Positions 17,639 to 25,824 of a DNA stretch of 64,000 bases are shown here, one piece after another. The stretch spans positions 30,422 through 94,421 of the forward strand of contig JAOPJZ010000013.1 in the NCBI GenBank assembly GCA_025517525.1. The letters are read 5' to 3'. The position numbers and the translations under genes are program-made. The first letter of the stretch is position 1. Each line of letters starts with the position of its first letter. Under the pieces are notes generated by a model. It was not told the DNA's origin. It saw only the letters and a list, made by a program, of their open reading frames with translations, and did not search any database. This stretch comes from Natronosalvus hydrolyticus. GTDB taxonomy: Archaea; Halobacteriota; Halobacteria; Halobacteriales; Natrialbaceae.

Positions 17639-17803
17639 GAGTCAACGTTTGGGAGGGTACTAGACCGGAGCAACAGAACTTCGAGCGCACGTACGAACAC
17701 ACCAATCCGACCGTCGACAGGAGCAACGGCCCTCGAGACGATACGCCCAGAACACGACGGGGACGGTCGGTGACAGCGGCCGTTCGTGGGGGCCACGACA
17801 AGG

Positions 17804-17809
17804 TATAAG
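17804..17809 (+). promoter_or_regulatory. TATA-like box of acyl-CoA dehydrogenase 3
   Basis: TATAAG is centred about 32 nt before the ATG at 17839, the usual place for an archaeal promoter with a very short leader. Confidence 0.45.
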
Positions 17810-17838
17810 TCCGTCCCACCGGAATTCTTTGACACTCA

Positions 17839-18990
17839 ATGATATCCAATCCCGGACTCGAGGAGCGACACGAGGACCTCCGCGAGGAAGTGCAGGCGTT
17901 CTGTGACGAGACGATTCGCCCCGTAGTCGAGGAACACGAGCGAGAGGGTCGGTTCCCGCTCGAAGTCGTCGACAAACTTGGCGACGCCGGCCTGTACGGC
18001 ATCACGATTCCTGAGGAGTACGGCGGCGAAGGCATGGACTACCGCTCGTTCGAAGTCGTCGTCGAAGAACTCTCACGCGTCTGGAAAATTCCGGCCGGTG
18101 TCGTCTCCCTGTCCTGTTCGCTCGTCGGCACCGCACTCGCGGAGTTCGGCACGGACTGGCAACGCGAAGAGTGGCTCACCCCGATTTTCACCGAAAATCA
18201 GGTCACAGCCGTCTCGTTGACCGAACCACAGGCCGGCAGCGACGCCGGCTCCATCGAGTCGACGGCGGTTCGTGACGGCGACGACCTCGTGATCAACGGC
18301 CACAAGGTCTGGACCTCCCACGGCGAGGTCTCCGATTTCCTCATCATGACCGCCCGAACCGGCGGTGAGGGCACCCACGACGACGTCAGCCTCATCGGTA
18401 TCCCCGACCCACAGAACGTCGACGGCCTCGAATTCGTTCGCGACATTCCGTGTATGGAAGGCGACGCCGTCGTCGAAAACGAAGTCGAATACAACGACGT
18501 TCGCGTCCCCGCGGAGTACATCATCGGCGAGGAAGGCCGGGGCTTTCGGTACATCATGCAATCGCTCGACGTGGGCCGAATCGGCGCGGCCGCACAGGGC
18601 GTCGGCATCGCCCAGGGCGCGATGGATGCGAGCGTCGAGTTCGCCGACGAGCGCGAACAGTTCGGCAAACCCATTCGGTACAATCAGGGCGTGTCCTTCA
18701 AACTCGCGGATATGGCCATGAACGTCCAGGCCGCTCGCCTGATGACCCTGTGGGCCGCCCAGAACCTCGACGCAGGCGAACGCGTCAGTCAGCAAGCCGC
18801 GATGGCGAAGACGTTCGCAACAGACGTCGCTATGGACGTCACCACCGAAGCCGTCCAGGTCCACGGCTCGAGGGGCTACTCGAAGGATTATCCCGTCGAA
18901 CGCTTCATGCGTGAGGCCAAAGGGACCCAGATCTACGAGGGTACCAACGAGATCAACCGCGAGGTTATCAGCCGGAACCTCTACGACTAG
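17839..18990 (+). CDS. acyl-CoA dehydrogenase 3
   Basis: This 383-residue FAD enzyme is the most canonical of the three acyl-CoA dehydrogenases in the window. It has PEEYGGEGMDYRS, the LTEPQAGSDAGS motif, NGHKVWTSHG, FGKPIRYNQG, and the C-terminal IYEGTNEINR block with the catalytic Glu. It probably carries out alpha,beta-dehydrogenation of a short or branched acyl-CoA and passes electrons to ETF, which is not encoded here. The start at 17839 has a promoter at the right distance. Confidence 0.93.
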   Translation: MISNPGLEERHEDLREEVQAFCDETIRPVVEEHEREGRFPLEVVDKLGDAGLYGITIPEEYGGEGMDYRSFEVVVEELSRVWKIPAGVVSLSCSLVGTALAEFGTDWQREEWLTPIFTENQVTAVSLTEPQAGSDAGSIESTAVRDGDDLVINGHKVWTSHGEVSDFLIMTARTGGEGTHDDVSLIGIPDPQNVDGLEFVRDIPCMEGDAVVENEVEYNDVRVPAEYIIGEEGRGFRYIMQSLDVGRIGAAAQGVGIAQGAMDASVEFADEREQFGKPIRYNQGVSFKLADMAMNVQAARLMTLWAAQNLDAGERVSQQAAMAKTFATDVAMDVTTEAVQVHGSRGYSKDYPVERFMREAKGTQIYEGTNEINREVISRNLYD

Positions 18991-19327
18991 ACGAAGGACG
19001 GTCTGGGTATTATTTCGTTTTTTGGAGTGCGTAGATATCTATCGAATTTTTCCGCCTCTGCCTCGAGGACACGTAGCCACTGTCTCGAGGCGACCAAACC
19101 GAGACTTCGGGGACATAGCCACCGCCTCGAGGCGATGGGTGACCAGGCCGACCATCCGGGGCCTTGAGAGTACGGAGCCATCGCGCGCACCCACTGCCCT
19201 GATCTCGAGACCAGCACTCGAGTCGGTGTTACGGCCAGCACTCGAGTCAAATCGCGAATTCAGATGCCAACAACCGACACACCTTCCGCAAGAGATATGC
19301 TTCCGGGGCCGGAATTTTTGCCTATCG
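18991..19327. other. gene-free spacer with short direct and inverted repeats
   Basis: No coding region is supported here. The spacer contains two GGCCAGCACTCGAGTC-like copies near 19211 and 19233, two related CTCGAGGCGA segments near 19083 and 19121, and TTCCGG/CCGGAA arms at 19301-19314, 14 nt before the next start. The last could be an operator of the LLM oxidoreductase gene. Confidence 0.5.
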
Positions 19328-20272
19328 ATGTCCGCTACAAGAGACATAGAGTTCGGTGTGATGCTCTCCTCGACGAGCAACAACTACGGACTCAGTGACG
19401 ACGAGCTGCCAGCGGTGTTCCGGGACATGGGGATGGCAATCGAGGACCACGGCTTCGACGTCCTCGTCGCCGGTGATCACATCGCCTACCCCGAGGAGAT
19501 TCCGACCGACTACGAGTTCTCGAAATCCGGCGAACCACCCTTTGGCCCCACCACCAGCGTCTACAACGTCTTCCAGGTGCTGGCGCAGATCGGCGCGCTC
19601 ACCGACGACCTTCGGCTGGGGACCAACGTCTGTGCCGTCCCGTATCGCCACCCAATCGATCTCACCAAGCAAGTGCTCTCGCTGGATTCCCTCACCGGCG
19701 GCCGCTTCGACTTTGGCGTCGCGCCCGGCTGGCTCAAAACCGAGTTCGACGCGCTTGAAGTCCCGTTCGAAGAGCGCGGCTCACGGACCGACGAGTTCCT
19801 GGCGCTTTTCAACCGCGCTCGAGAAGAGGGCGAACTCTCCTTTGACGGACGCCACCACTCCTTCGACACCGTCGGGTTCCATCCCGAACCCGCCGGCGAC
19901 ATTCCCATCTGGGTTGGCGGCTACTCCGGCGCTACCTTCCGCCGGATCGCCGAGTTCGCCGACGGCTGGACGACCCTCTGGGACACCCCCGAGGAAGTCG
20001 TCGCCGCCCGCAAACGGATCATGAACGCCTGGACCGATTACGACCGCGACGGCGAGCCAGAAATCGCCGTCCTTCGTCCGGTGAACGTCCAACCTGGCGA
20101 ATCGACCGACCGCGTGCTGACCGGTGATCCGGACGACATCATCGAAGACGTGCAGGCGTACATCGACGCCGGCGCAACCCGGCTCATCGTCGACTTCTTT
20201 ACCACCGATATCGACGCCCAGAAAGAACAACTCGAGTACATGGGTGAGGAAATCATCCCGTCGTTCTCCTGA
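19328..20272 (+). CDS. LLM-class flavin or F420-dependent oxidoreductase
   Basis: This 314-residue luciferase-like TIM-barrel protein has FGVMLSSTS at the N-terminus, VAGDHIAYP after strand 2, the LGTNVCAVPYRHP block and the LTGGRFDFGVAPGWL segment typical of F420-dependent members. Haloarchaea make F420, so a hydride transfer using F420 is more likely than FMN monooxygenation, but sequence alone does not decide. The frame is open back to 18911 inside the preceding gene; the start at 19328 begins the conserved part. It may reduce or oxidise a ring or keto intermediate of the island. Confidence 0.85.
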   Translation: MSATRDIEFGVMLSSTSNNYGLSDDELPAVFRDMGMAIEDHGFDVLVAGDHIAYPEEIPTDYEFSKSGEPPFGPTTSVYNVFQVLAQIGALTDDLRLGTNVCAVPYRHPIDLTKQVLSLDSLTGGRFDFGVAPGWLKTEFDALEVPFEERGSRTDEFLALFNRAREEGELSFDGRHHSFDTVGFHPEPAGDIPIWVGGYSGATFRRIAEFADGWTTLWDTPEEVVAARKRIMNAWTDYDRDGEPEIAVLRPVNVQPGESTDRVLTGDPDDIIEDVQAYIDAGATRLIVDFFTTDIDAQKEQLEYMGEEIIPSFS

Positions 20273-20420
20273 GCAACAGCCAACCGATCACGGTCGTTCC
20301 TTGCTATCTATGTCGCAACTCGATGACCCTGAATACCGGTCAGAAACCGTGTTCATACCGCAAACCACGAGCAATTCTGCAGTTTAGAAAAACACTCAGT
20401 ATGACTCGAGAGCGATGGGT

Positions 20421-20822
20421 CTACTGGTCGTCCTCGAGTTCGTCTTCGAACACGGCGTCGTCTCGAAGGTTCGGCGCGCCGACGGCGAAAATGTAGGTTT
20501 CTTCTTCCGCTATAATCTGGCGCATCGGTCCGGCATCGACGACGATGGTATCGCCCGACTCGTAGGGGAACTCCTCGCCATCGACCTCGAACGTCCCGCT
20601 GCCCTCGATAATGAAAAAGACCTCCTCCTGGTCAATCTGTTTGTGGCGACGAACGGCGTCACCCGGTTCGTAGTGGAAATAGTTGAAGCGCATCTCGTTG
20701 GGCCGGTCTTCACCGGCGGCCTTGAGTTCGTAGCCGAGCGTCTTGACCGCCGGCTCCTCGTCCGTCTGGGTGCGCCACTCGGCGTCCTCGAGGTTGATTT
20801 TCGAGTACATCGGGTGTACCAT
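20421..20822 (-). CDS. small cupin protein
   Basis: This 133-residue protein is a single cupin barrel. Motif 1 is YEPGDAVRRHKQIDQEEVFF, with fewer His than in typical dioxygenases, and motif 2 is FPYESGDTIVVDAGPM. The weak His content suggests a binding or isomerase role, or a non-iron metal. It follows an amidohydrolase gene on the same strand with a 76-bp gap, so the two are probably co-transcribed. MVHP at 20822 or MYSK at 20810 could be the start. The longer frame up to 21179 overlaps the neighbour and is not coding. Confidence 0.75.
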   Translation of the reverse strand: MVHPMYSKINLEDAEWRTQTDEEPAVKTLGYELKAAGEDRPNEMRFNYFHYEPGDAVRRHKQIDQEEVFFIIEGSGTFEVDGEEFPYESGDTIVVDAGPMRQIIAEEETYIFAVGAPNLRDDAVFEDELEDDQ

Positions 20823-20898
20823 CACACCGCGAAACCGTAAAGATATCCCGTTCGCGTCGACCGCCGCCGAATACGGGAACGAGCGATACCCGTCGACG

Positions 20899-21759
20899 CT
20901 ACACGCCGAACAGGTCTCTGGCGTTCTCGTACAGAAGTTTGCGTTCGACAGCGGGATCGAGTCCCAGCCCGTCGATTTGCTCGAGCGTATCGGGATACTC
21001 GAGCACGGGGTAATCCGTTCCGAAGACGACCTTGTCCTGCCCGCGCGTTCTGATGAACTGCGTAATGTTGTCCTCCCAGTATTTCGGGGCGTGGGCCGTC
21101 GCACCCAGATAGAGATTGTCGTGTTTCCACACCAACGCCTCGAGTTCTTTGGACCACGGCCACCCGGTGTGGCCGCCAATGATGTCGAGTTCGGGGAAAT
21201 CGAGTGCGATGTCGTCGAGCAACAGTGGCTTCCCCATCTTGCTCGGCATCTTCATTGCTGAGTGACCTACCTGCATCATCACCGGCACCCCGAGTTCGGC
21301 ACACTTCGCATAGAATGGGTAGTACTGCCGGTGATTGATCGGTCGGTCCCAGCCGTAGGGTTCCAGAAGGGCCGCGACGAAACCGTGCTCTTCGACGTAC
21401 TCCTCGAGGCGCGCGACGCCAGTCATTCCCTCTCGAGGGTTGATTCCGGCCATACCTTTGAGTCGGTCTGGGTGCTCTGCGACGAGGTCGGCGACCATCT
21501 CGTGTGGGACGTCGATTTCCATCCCGCCGTCCGGGTTACCGAACTTCAGCGCCGGAATGAACACCTGATCGATGCCGTGTTCGTCCATGATCGAGACGAA
21601 CTCGTCGGCCGACATCCCACGCTCCGGGGCGTACATGTCGTGTTTGCCAAAGATCTGTGCGGCGACTTCCTGCGCCTGGGACTCGTAGTACAGTCTCGTC
21701 CCCTCGGTGGTGAAGATGTTACACCAGACGTCGATTATTTTCCCGTCGCTTTCGACCAT
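20899..21759 (-). CDS. amidohydrolase-2 family protein lacking the N-terminal HxH
   Basis: This 286-residue TIM-barrel protein resembles ACMSD-like amidohydrolases. The C-terminal HTGWPW and FGTDYPV segments fit, but the N-terminal metal motif, normally D-x-H-x-H, reads DVWCNIF. It may bind a single metal ion or act on CoA-linked or carboxylate substrates without the usual zinc centre. ATG at 21759 begins the conserved region; an in-frame ATG at 21795 adds 12 residues. It precedes the cupin gene and follows the acyl-CoA mutase gene on the same strand. Confidence 0.78.
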   Translation of the reverse strand: MVESDGKIIDVWCNIFTTEGTRLYYESQAQEVAAQIFGKHDMYAPERGMSADEFVSIMDEHGIDQVFIPALKFGNPDGGMEIDVPHEMVADLVAEHPDRLKGMAGINPREGMTGVARLEEYVEEHGFVAALLEPYGWDRPINHRQYYPFYAKCAELGVPVMMQVGHSAMKMPSKMGKPLLLDDIALDFPELDIIGGHTGWPWSKELEALVWKHDNLYLGATAHAPKYWEDNITQFIRTRGQDKVVFGTDYPVLEYPDTLEQIDGLGLDPAVERKLLYENARDLFGV

Positions 21760-22019
21760 ACGCTGGCCACGCAGTGGACAGTTATGAAACCACACGATTC
21801 AGTCCATCAAAGGGGTTATTGTACTCTCTTACCGGTCGGTGACAAATCGGGATGGTCGCCGACCGGTAAACGGTTACAACGATTCCTATCACACCGAATC
21901 CGAACAATCGACCAATCGGACGTATTTCCGTTACGCTAGCAAATATCACCCTCACTCGAGCGAATACCGCCCCTACTCGAGTGAATAACATATCGAGAAC
22001 TGAGAGACAACAGCCTGTT

Positions 22020-23720
22020 TCAGGCTAGACCGATCTGTTCGCTATAGGCGCCGTAGTGGTCTTCGAACACCTGCATGATTTCGCCCATCGTCGCGTAGGC
22101 TTTCACCGCCTCGACGATAGCCGGGATGGTGTTCTCATCGTTTTCGATTGCCGACTTGACCGCCTCGAGTGCCGCGGTGACTGCTTCCTCGTCGCGCTCG
22201 GCTTTCGTTCGCTCGAGGCGCTCGAGTTGGGTCTGTTGGGCGGTTTCGCCCACGTGGAGGAGGTCCGGCGAGGTGTCCTCGTCAATAGTGAACTTGTTGA
22301 CGCCGACGACGATCTCTTCCTCGCGTTCGACGCGTTCCTGGTACTCGTAGGAAGCCTCCTGAATCTCTCGCAAGAAGTAGCCGTCATCGATGCCGTTGAG
22401 GATGCCGTCCCGAACGGAGCCGTCGCCCATCTCGCGGATTTCCTCGATGTAGGCCATGGCTTCCCGTTCGACTTCGTTGGTCAGCGACTCGACCGCGAAG
22501 GAACCACCGAGCGGGTCGACGATGTCGGCAGCGCCGGATTCTTCGGCGATGATCTGCTGCGTTCTCAGCGCCACACGAACGGCTTTCTCACTCGGCAGCG
22601 CAAGCGCCTCGTCGAAGCTGTTCGTGTGCAGGCTCTGGGTCCCGCCGAGCACGCCCGCCAGCGCTTGCATCGTCACTCGAGCGACGTTATTGATCGGCTG
22701 TTGAGCGGTCAGCGACTGACCGGCGGTCTGGGTATGGAACTTCAGACGTTTGGATTCGGCTCGTTCGGCGTCGTACCACTCGTCCATCACGCGAGCATAA
22801 ATCCGGCGTGCCGCGCGGAACTTGGCAATCTCCTCGAAAAACGAGTTGTGGCAGTTGAAGAAAAACGATAGCTGCGGGGCGAACTCGTCTACCTCGAGGC
22901 CACGATCCATCGCATCTTCGACGTAGCCGAAGCCGTCGGCGAGCGTAAACGCGAGTTCCTGAATCGCGGTCGAGCCGGCTTCGCGAATGTGATAACCCGA
23001 GACGGATATCGGGTGGAATTTCGGCGTTTCGTCGGTCGAGAATTCGACCACGTCAGTCACGAGTTTGAGCGCCGGATCCGGCGGGATCACCCACTCCTTC
23101 TGGGCGATGAACTCTTTGAACATGTCGTTCTGCAGCGTTCCATTGACCTGCTCACGTGGAACGTCCTGCTGGTCGGCCAGCGCGACGTACATCGCGTAGA
23201 TAACTGCCGCCGAGGGGTTGATCGTGAAACTCGTGGAGACGTCACCGATGTCGATTCCGTCGAACAAAACCTCCATGTCTCGCAAGGTGTCGACGGCAAC
23301 ACCCTCCTTGCCGACCTCCCCGTCGCTCATCGGATCGTCAGAGTCGAGCCCCATCAGCGTCGGCATGTCGAACGCTGTCGATAACCCGGTTTGGCCCTGC
23401 TCGATCAGGTAGTGAAAGCGCTCGTTGGTCTCTTCGACCGTGCCGAATCCCGCGAACTGGCGCATCGTCCACGTCCGCCCGCGGTACATCGTTGGGTACG
23501 GGCCGCGAGTGTAGGGCTCCTCGCCGGGAAAGCCAAGATCCTCGAGAAAATCGATATCCTCGACGTCGTTCGGCGTGTACAGCCGGTCGACCTCGAGGTT
23601 CGAAATCGTCGCAAAGCGGTCCTTGCGCTCGCCATACTGGTCGAGAACCGGCTCGAGCGTCTCCGATTCCCAGTCTTCGCCAGCCGACTGTATCGACTCG
23701 AGTTCGTCGTCATCGTACAT
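22020..23720 (-). CDS. B12-dependent acyl-CoA mutase large subunit, isobutyryl-CoA-mutase-like
   Basis: This 566-residue protein is a full catalytic TIM barrel of the methylmalonyl-CoA mutase family without a C-terminal B12 domain; the length equals that of archaeal MutB and bacterial IcmA. Family blocks are TMYRGRTWTMRQFAGFG, GQTGLSTAFDMP, NGTLQNDMFKEF and SGYHIREAGS. The residue matching Tyr89 of methylmalonyl-CoA mutase is Phe (RQFAG) and that matching Arg207 is Gln (FIAQKEW). This Phe/Gln pair is the known mark of isobutyryl-CoA mutase. The small B12-binding subunit is not in the window. It lies downstream of the IclR gene on the same strand. Confidence 0.88.
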   Translation of the reverse strand: MYDDDELESIQSAGEDWESETLEPVLDQYGERKDRFATISNLEVDRLYTPNDVEDIDFLEDLGFPGEEPYTRGPYPTMYRGRTWTMRQFAGFGTVEETNERFHYLIEQGQTGLSTAFDMPTLMGLDSDDPMSDGEVGKEGVAVDTLRDMEVLFDGIDIGDVSTSFTINPSAAVIYAMYVALADQQDVPREQVNGTLQNDMFKEFIAQKEWVIPPDPALKLVTDVVEFSTDETPKFHPISVSGYHIREAGSTAIQELAFTLADGFGYVEDAMDRGLEVDEFAPQLSFFFNCHNSFFEEIAKFRAARRIYARVMDEWYDAERAESKRLKFHTQTAGQSLTAQQPINNVARVTMQALAGVLGGTQSLHTNSFDEALALPSEKAVRVALRTQQIIAEESGAADIVDPLGGSFAVESLTNEVEREAMAYIEEIREMGDGSVRDGILNGIDDGYFLREIQEASYEYQERVEREEEIVVGVNKFTIDEDTSPDLLHVGETAQQTQLERLERTKAERDEEAVTAALEAVKSAIENDENTIPAIVEAVKAYATMGEIMQVFEDHYGAYSEQIGLA

Positions 23721-23832
23721 ACCCGTATTCGGGCGAGGAACCTCATAATACTACGGGAACACGCAGTCAGCGAAGCGGTTCGCGTGTAACGAGGTGGAAG
23801 TTCGACGAGAACGCAAAGCCGCCCACCTGTGA

Positions 23833-24588
23833 CTACGAATACGTAATGTTGACCTGAATCACGTTCGCCGTCCGCAACAGCATGCTCGGAATCTCCTCCT
23901 CGAGCACCTCGCCGGTGATTCGGTGGGCCGGCCCCCCGACGGTGATCGCACCCTGGATACGGCCCTGACTGATAATGGGGGCCGACACGGTGTTGACGCC
24001 GTCGACGCGCTCTTCGAGGTCGGTCGAATAACCACGTTCGCGAATCGTCTCGAGTTCTTCGAACAGCACGTCCGGGTCCGTGATCGTGTTCGTCGTCACC
24101 GCCGGAAGCCCGTGTTCGTCGATAATCGCTTCGACACGCTCTCGAGGGAGATGTGCCAGGATGGCCTTGCCAGGTGCCGTCGTCGACAGCGGGAACCGTT
24201 GACCTGCATAGACATCGAGCTGTAACGCGTTCTCACCGGTTGCAATGTGCATGAGGACGCCCAGTCCGTTCTCCTCGATCATCAAACTCGAGTGCTCGCC
24301 AGTCTCCTCTGCGAGTTTTTCGATTTCAGGCCTGGCAGATTGATAAATTTTCATACCCTGTCGATGTGACTCGCCTAACTCGAGAAATTTCGTACTGATC
24401 GTGTACGTCCCATCGTCTTCGACGAGATAGCCAGTTTGCAACAATGTCTGGAGATAATCGTGTGCAGTGCTCTTTGGCATCTCTACTGCGTCCGTTATTT
24501 CGGCGAACGTCGCCCCATCGAGAGCAGCGACTGCCTCGACGAAATCGAGCGTCGTTTTGGCCGTTTTGACCGGGACGGATTCGTTCAT
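23833..24588 (-). CDS. IclR-family transcription regulator 1
   Basis: This 251-residue protein has an N-terminal winged helix (residues about 10-70, FVEAVAALDGATFAEITDAVEMPKS region) and a C-terminal IclR effector domain with GVLMHIATGEN, STTAPGKAILAHLP, and ISQGRIQGAITVGGPAHR. IclR proteins bind organic-acid effectors. Three matching palindromes lie just upstream of its start, so autoregulation is likely, and the mutase gene follows on the same strand. The start at 24588 is preferred; an ATG at 24612 is in frame. Confidence 0.9.
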   Translation of the reverse strand: MNESVPVKTAKTTLDFVEAVAALDGATFAEITDAVEMPKSTAHDYLQTLLQTGYLVEDDGTYTISTKFLELGESHRQGMKIYQSARPEIEKLAEETGEHSSLMIEENGLGVLMHIATGENALQLDVYAGQRFPLSTTAPGKAILAHLPRERVEAIIDEHGLPAVTTNTITDPDVLFEELETIRERGYSTDLEERVDGVNTVSAPIISQGRIQGAITVGGPAHRITGEVLEEEIPSMLLRTANVIQVNITYS

Positions 24589-24626
24589 GCGTGACAGGGT
24601 ATTTGAAATCAATCATTATAAATCTA

Positions 24627-24641
24627 TCCGGTAATATCGGA
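24627..24641. promoter_or_regulatory. IclR-type palindrome, copy 1
   Basis: TCCGGTAATATCGGA is a 15-bp site with arms TCCG/CGGA and 7 bp between, 39 bp upstream of the regulator start. Confidence 0.6.
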
Positions 24642-24760
24642 CGGGGGAAATCCAATGATAAACTATGTCTTTTTTTGTTATTCGGTCCCCACCCCATATT
24701 AATCATGCAAAAATCGGGCGAAAGTAAATAGTGTTGATTGGTAGCATAAACCAATATGTA

Positions 24761-24775
24761 TCCGGTATAATCGGA
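24761..24775. promoter_or_regulatory. IclR-type palindrome, copy 2
   Basis: TCCGGTATAATCGGA matches copy 1 at all arm positions and at 12 of 15 or more overall. Confidence 0.6.
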
Positions 24776-24867
24776 ACACCGGTTTTGGTTTGAAATCCAC
24801 CCTCAATAATTCTCAGAGAGTATTTGGGCCTATTTTGATTACTACAGGGAGAATAACGCGAATTTTG

Positions 24868-24882
24868 TCCGAGGATACCGGA
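24868..24882. promoter_or_regulatory. IclR-type palindrome, copy 3
   Basis: TCCGAGGATACCGGA has the same TCCG-N7-CGGA form. Read on the minus strand it is TCCGGTATCCTCGGA, close to copy 2. Confidence 0.5.
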
Positions 24883-25050
24883 TTGGGAATTTTGGTAAAG
24901 TTTATACGCGTTTCCGTTTCTGCGTGTATTTTAGACGGGAGACACACAATGGCCCCCTCCGCCCCACACGTTCGGCAAAACCGGATTTTCCCGGAAGGCC
25001 CGTGTAACCGAAACCATTTTCCACACACTACTGATATATACTCGTATCCA

Positions 25051-25662
25051 ATGTCACCCAATGGTGGTCCCGGCCCGAGGCCAAAAGTTGTGCGCATTAT
25101 CGAACAGTACGACCTCAAGGGCATCGGCGACGAACTGGAACACAAGTGGACGAGAGACGAAGACCGAATGAGCCTCAGAGCGCTTGCCGACGAATTCAAC
25201 GAACGACTCGTCGAACGATCATTACGTGACGCAGCGGTCGATACGCTGACTGAAGACAGTAGCTACATCTATGCCGTACTCAACGGTGACGCCGGAACCA
25301 GTGGTGAGCAGACGCAGCTAAAACGGCGACTCGAACGTGACGGCGTCGACGTCGAGGCACTGACGAACGATTTCGTTACCTACCAGGCGATTCGTTCGTA
25401 TCTCACGAACATACGTAAGGCGTCGGCACCAACCAAAGACGACGACACGATCAGGGATAACGCTGCAAACACCATCGCACAGCTTCAAGAACGAACGGCA
25501 GCAGTCACGGAAAGTAAACTCTCCGGTCTCGAGTCGAGTGATCGGCTCACACTCGGAGAGCACCGCGTTCGAGTCGATGTGCGCGTGTTCTGTGAAGACT
25601 GCGGGAAACAGTACGACGTCGAAACGTTGCTCGAGAACGGTTCCTGTGGATGTAGCGAGTGA
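25051..25662 (+). CDS. rdfA: rod-determining factor RdfA homologue
   Basis: This 203-residue haloarchaeal protein matches the RdfA family: an N-terminal RPKVVRIIEQYDLKGIGDEL segment, a LRALADEFNERLVERSLR helix-turn-helix-like region, a YQAIRSYLTNIR block, and a C-terminal zinc-ribbon-like CEDCG with CGCS at the end. RdfA controls rod-cell formation in Haloferax volcanii, probably through gene regulation. Here it is convergent with an archaea-specific SMC-related gene, a neighbourhood I recall as common for this family, on what looks like a replicon-maintenance segment. The start at 25051 fits family N-termini; the frame is open to 24790. Confidence 0.85.
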   Translation: MSPNGGPGPRPKVVRIIEQYDLKGIGDELEHKWTRDEDRMSLRALADEFNERLVERSLRDAAVDTLTEDSSYIYAVLNGDAGTSGEQTQLKRRLERDGVDVEALTNDFVTYQAIRSYLTNIRKASAPTKDDDTIRDNAANTIAQLQERTAAVTESKLSGLESSDRLTLGEHRVRVDVRVFCEDCGKQYDVETLLENGSCGCSE

Positions 25663-25824
25663 TTGTCCGATATACCTCCCGACTCTGGAGACCGAAACGC
25701 CCCAAACAGATAACAAACGCACGCCTGGTACGTGTCACTGCCAAGAATGCGGCTCAGAAAACCAAGAATAACGCATTTCAAAACGAGGGATATCCCATCA
25801 CAGGCGTACGTTTGATTGGTGTTA

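Larger units (their letters stand above)
24589..25050. other. AT-rich divergent spacer carrying IclR-type palindromes
   Basis: The 462-bp spacer separates the IclR gene (-) and rdfA (+). It is much richer in A+T than the genes on either side and contains the three TCCG-N7-CGGA sites listed separately. Frames running through it before 25051 have no family resemblance. A TATATA at 25035-25040 is too close to the rdfA ATG to serve it by the usual spacing. Confidence 0.6.

Noticed and set aside
25035..25040. TATA box for rdfA
   Set aside because: It lies only 11-16 nt before the ATG, too close for an archaeal promoter of that start.
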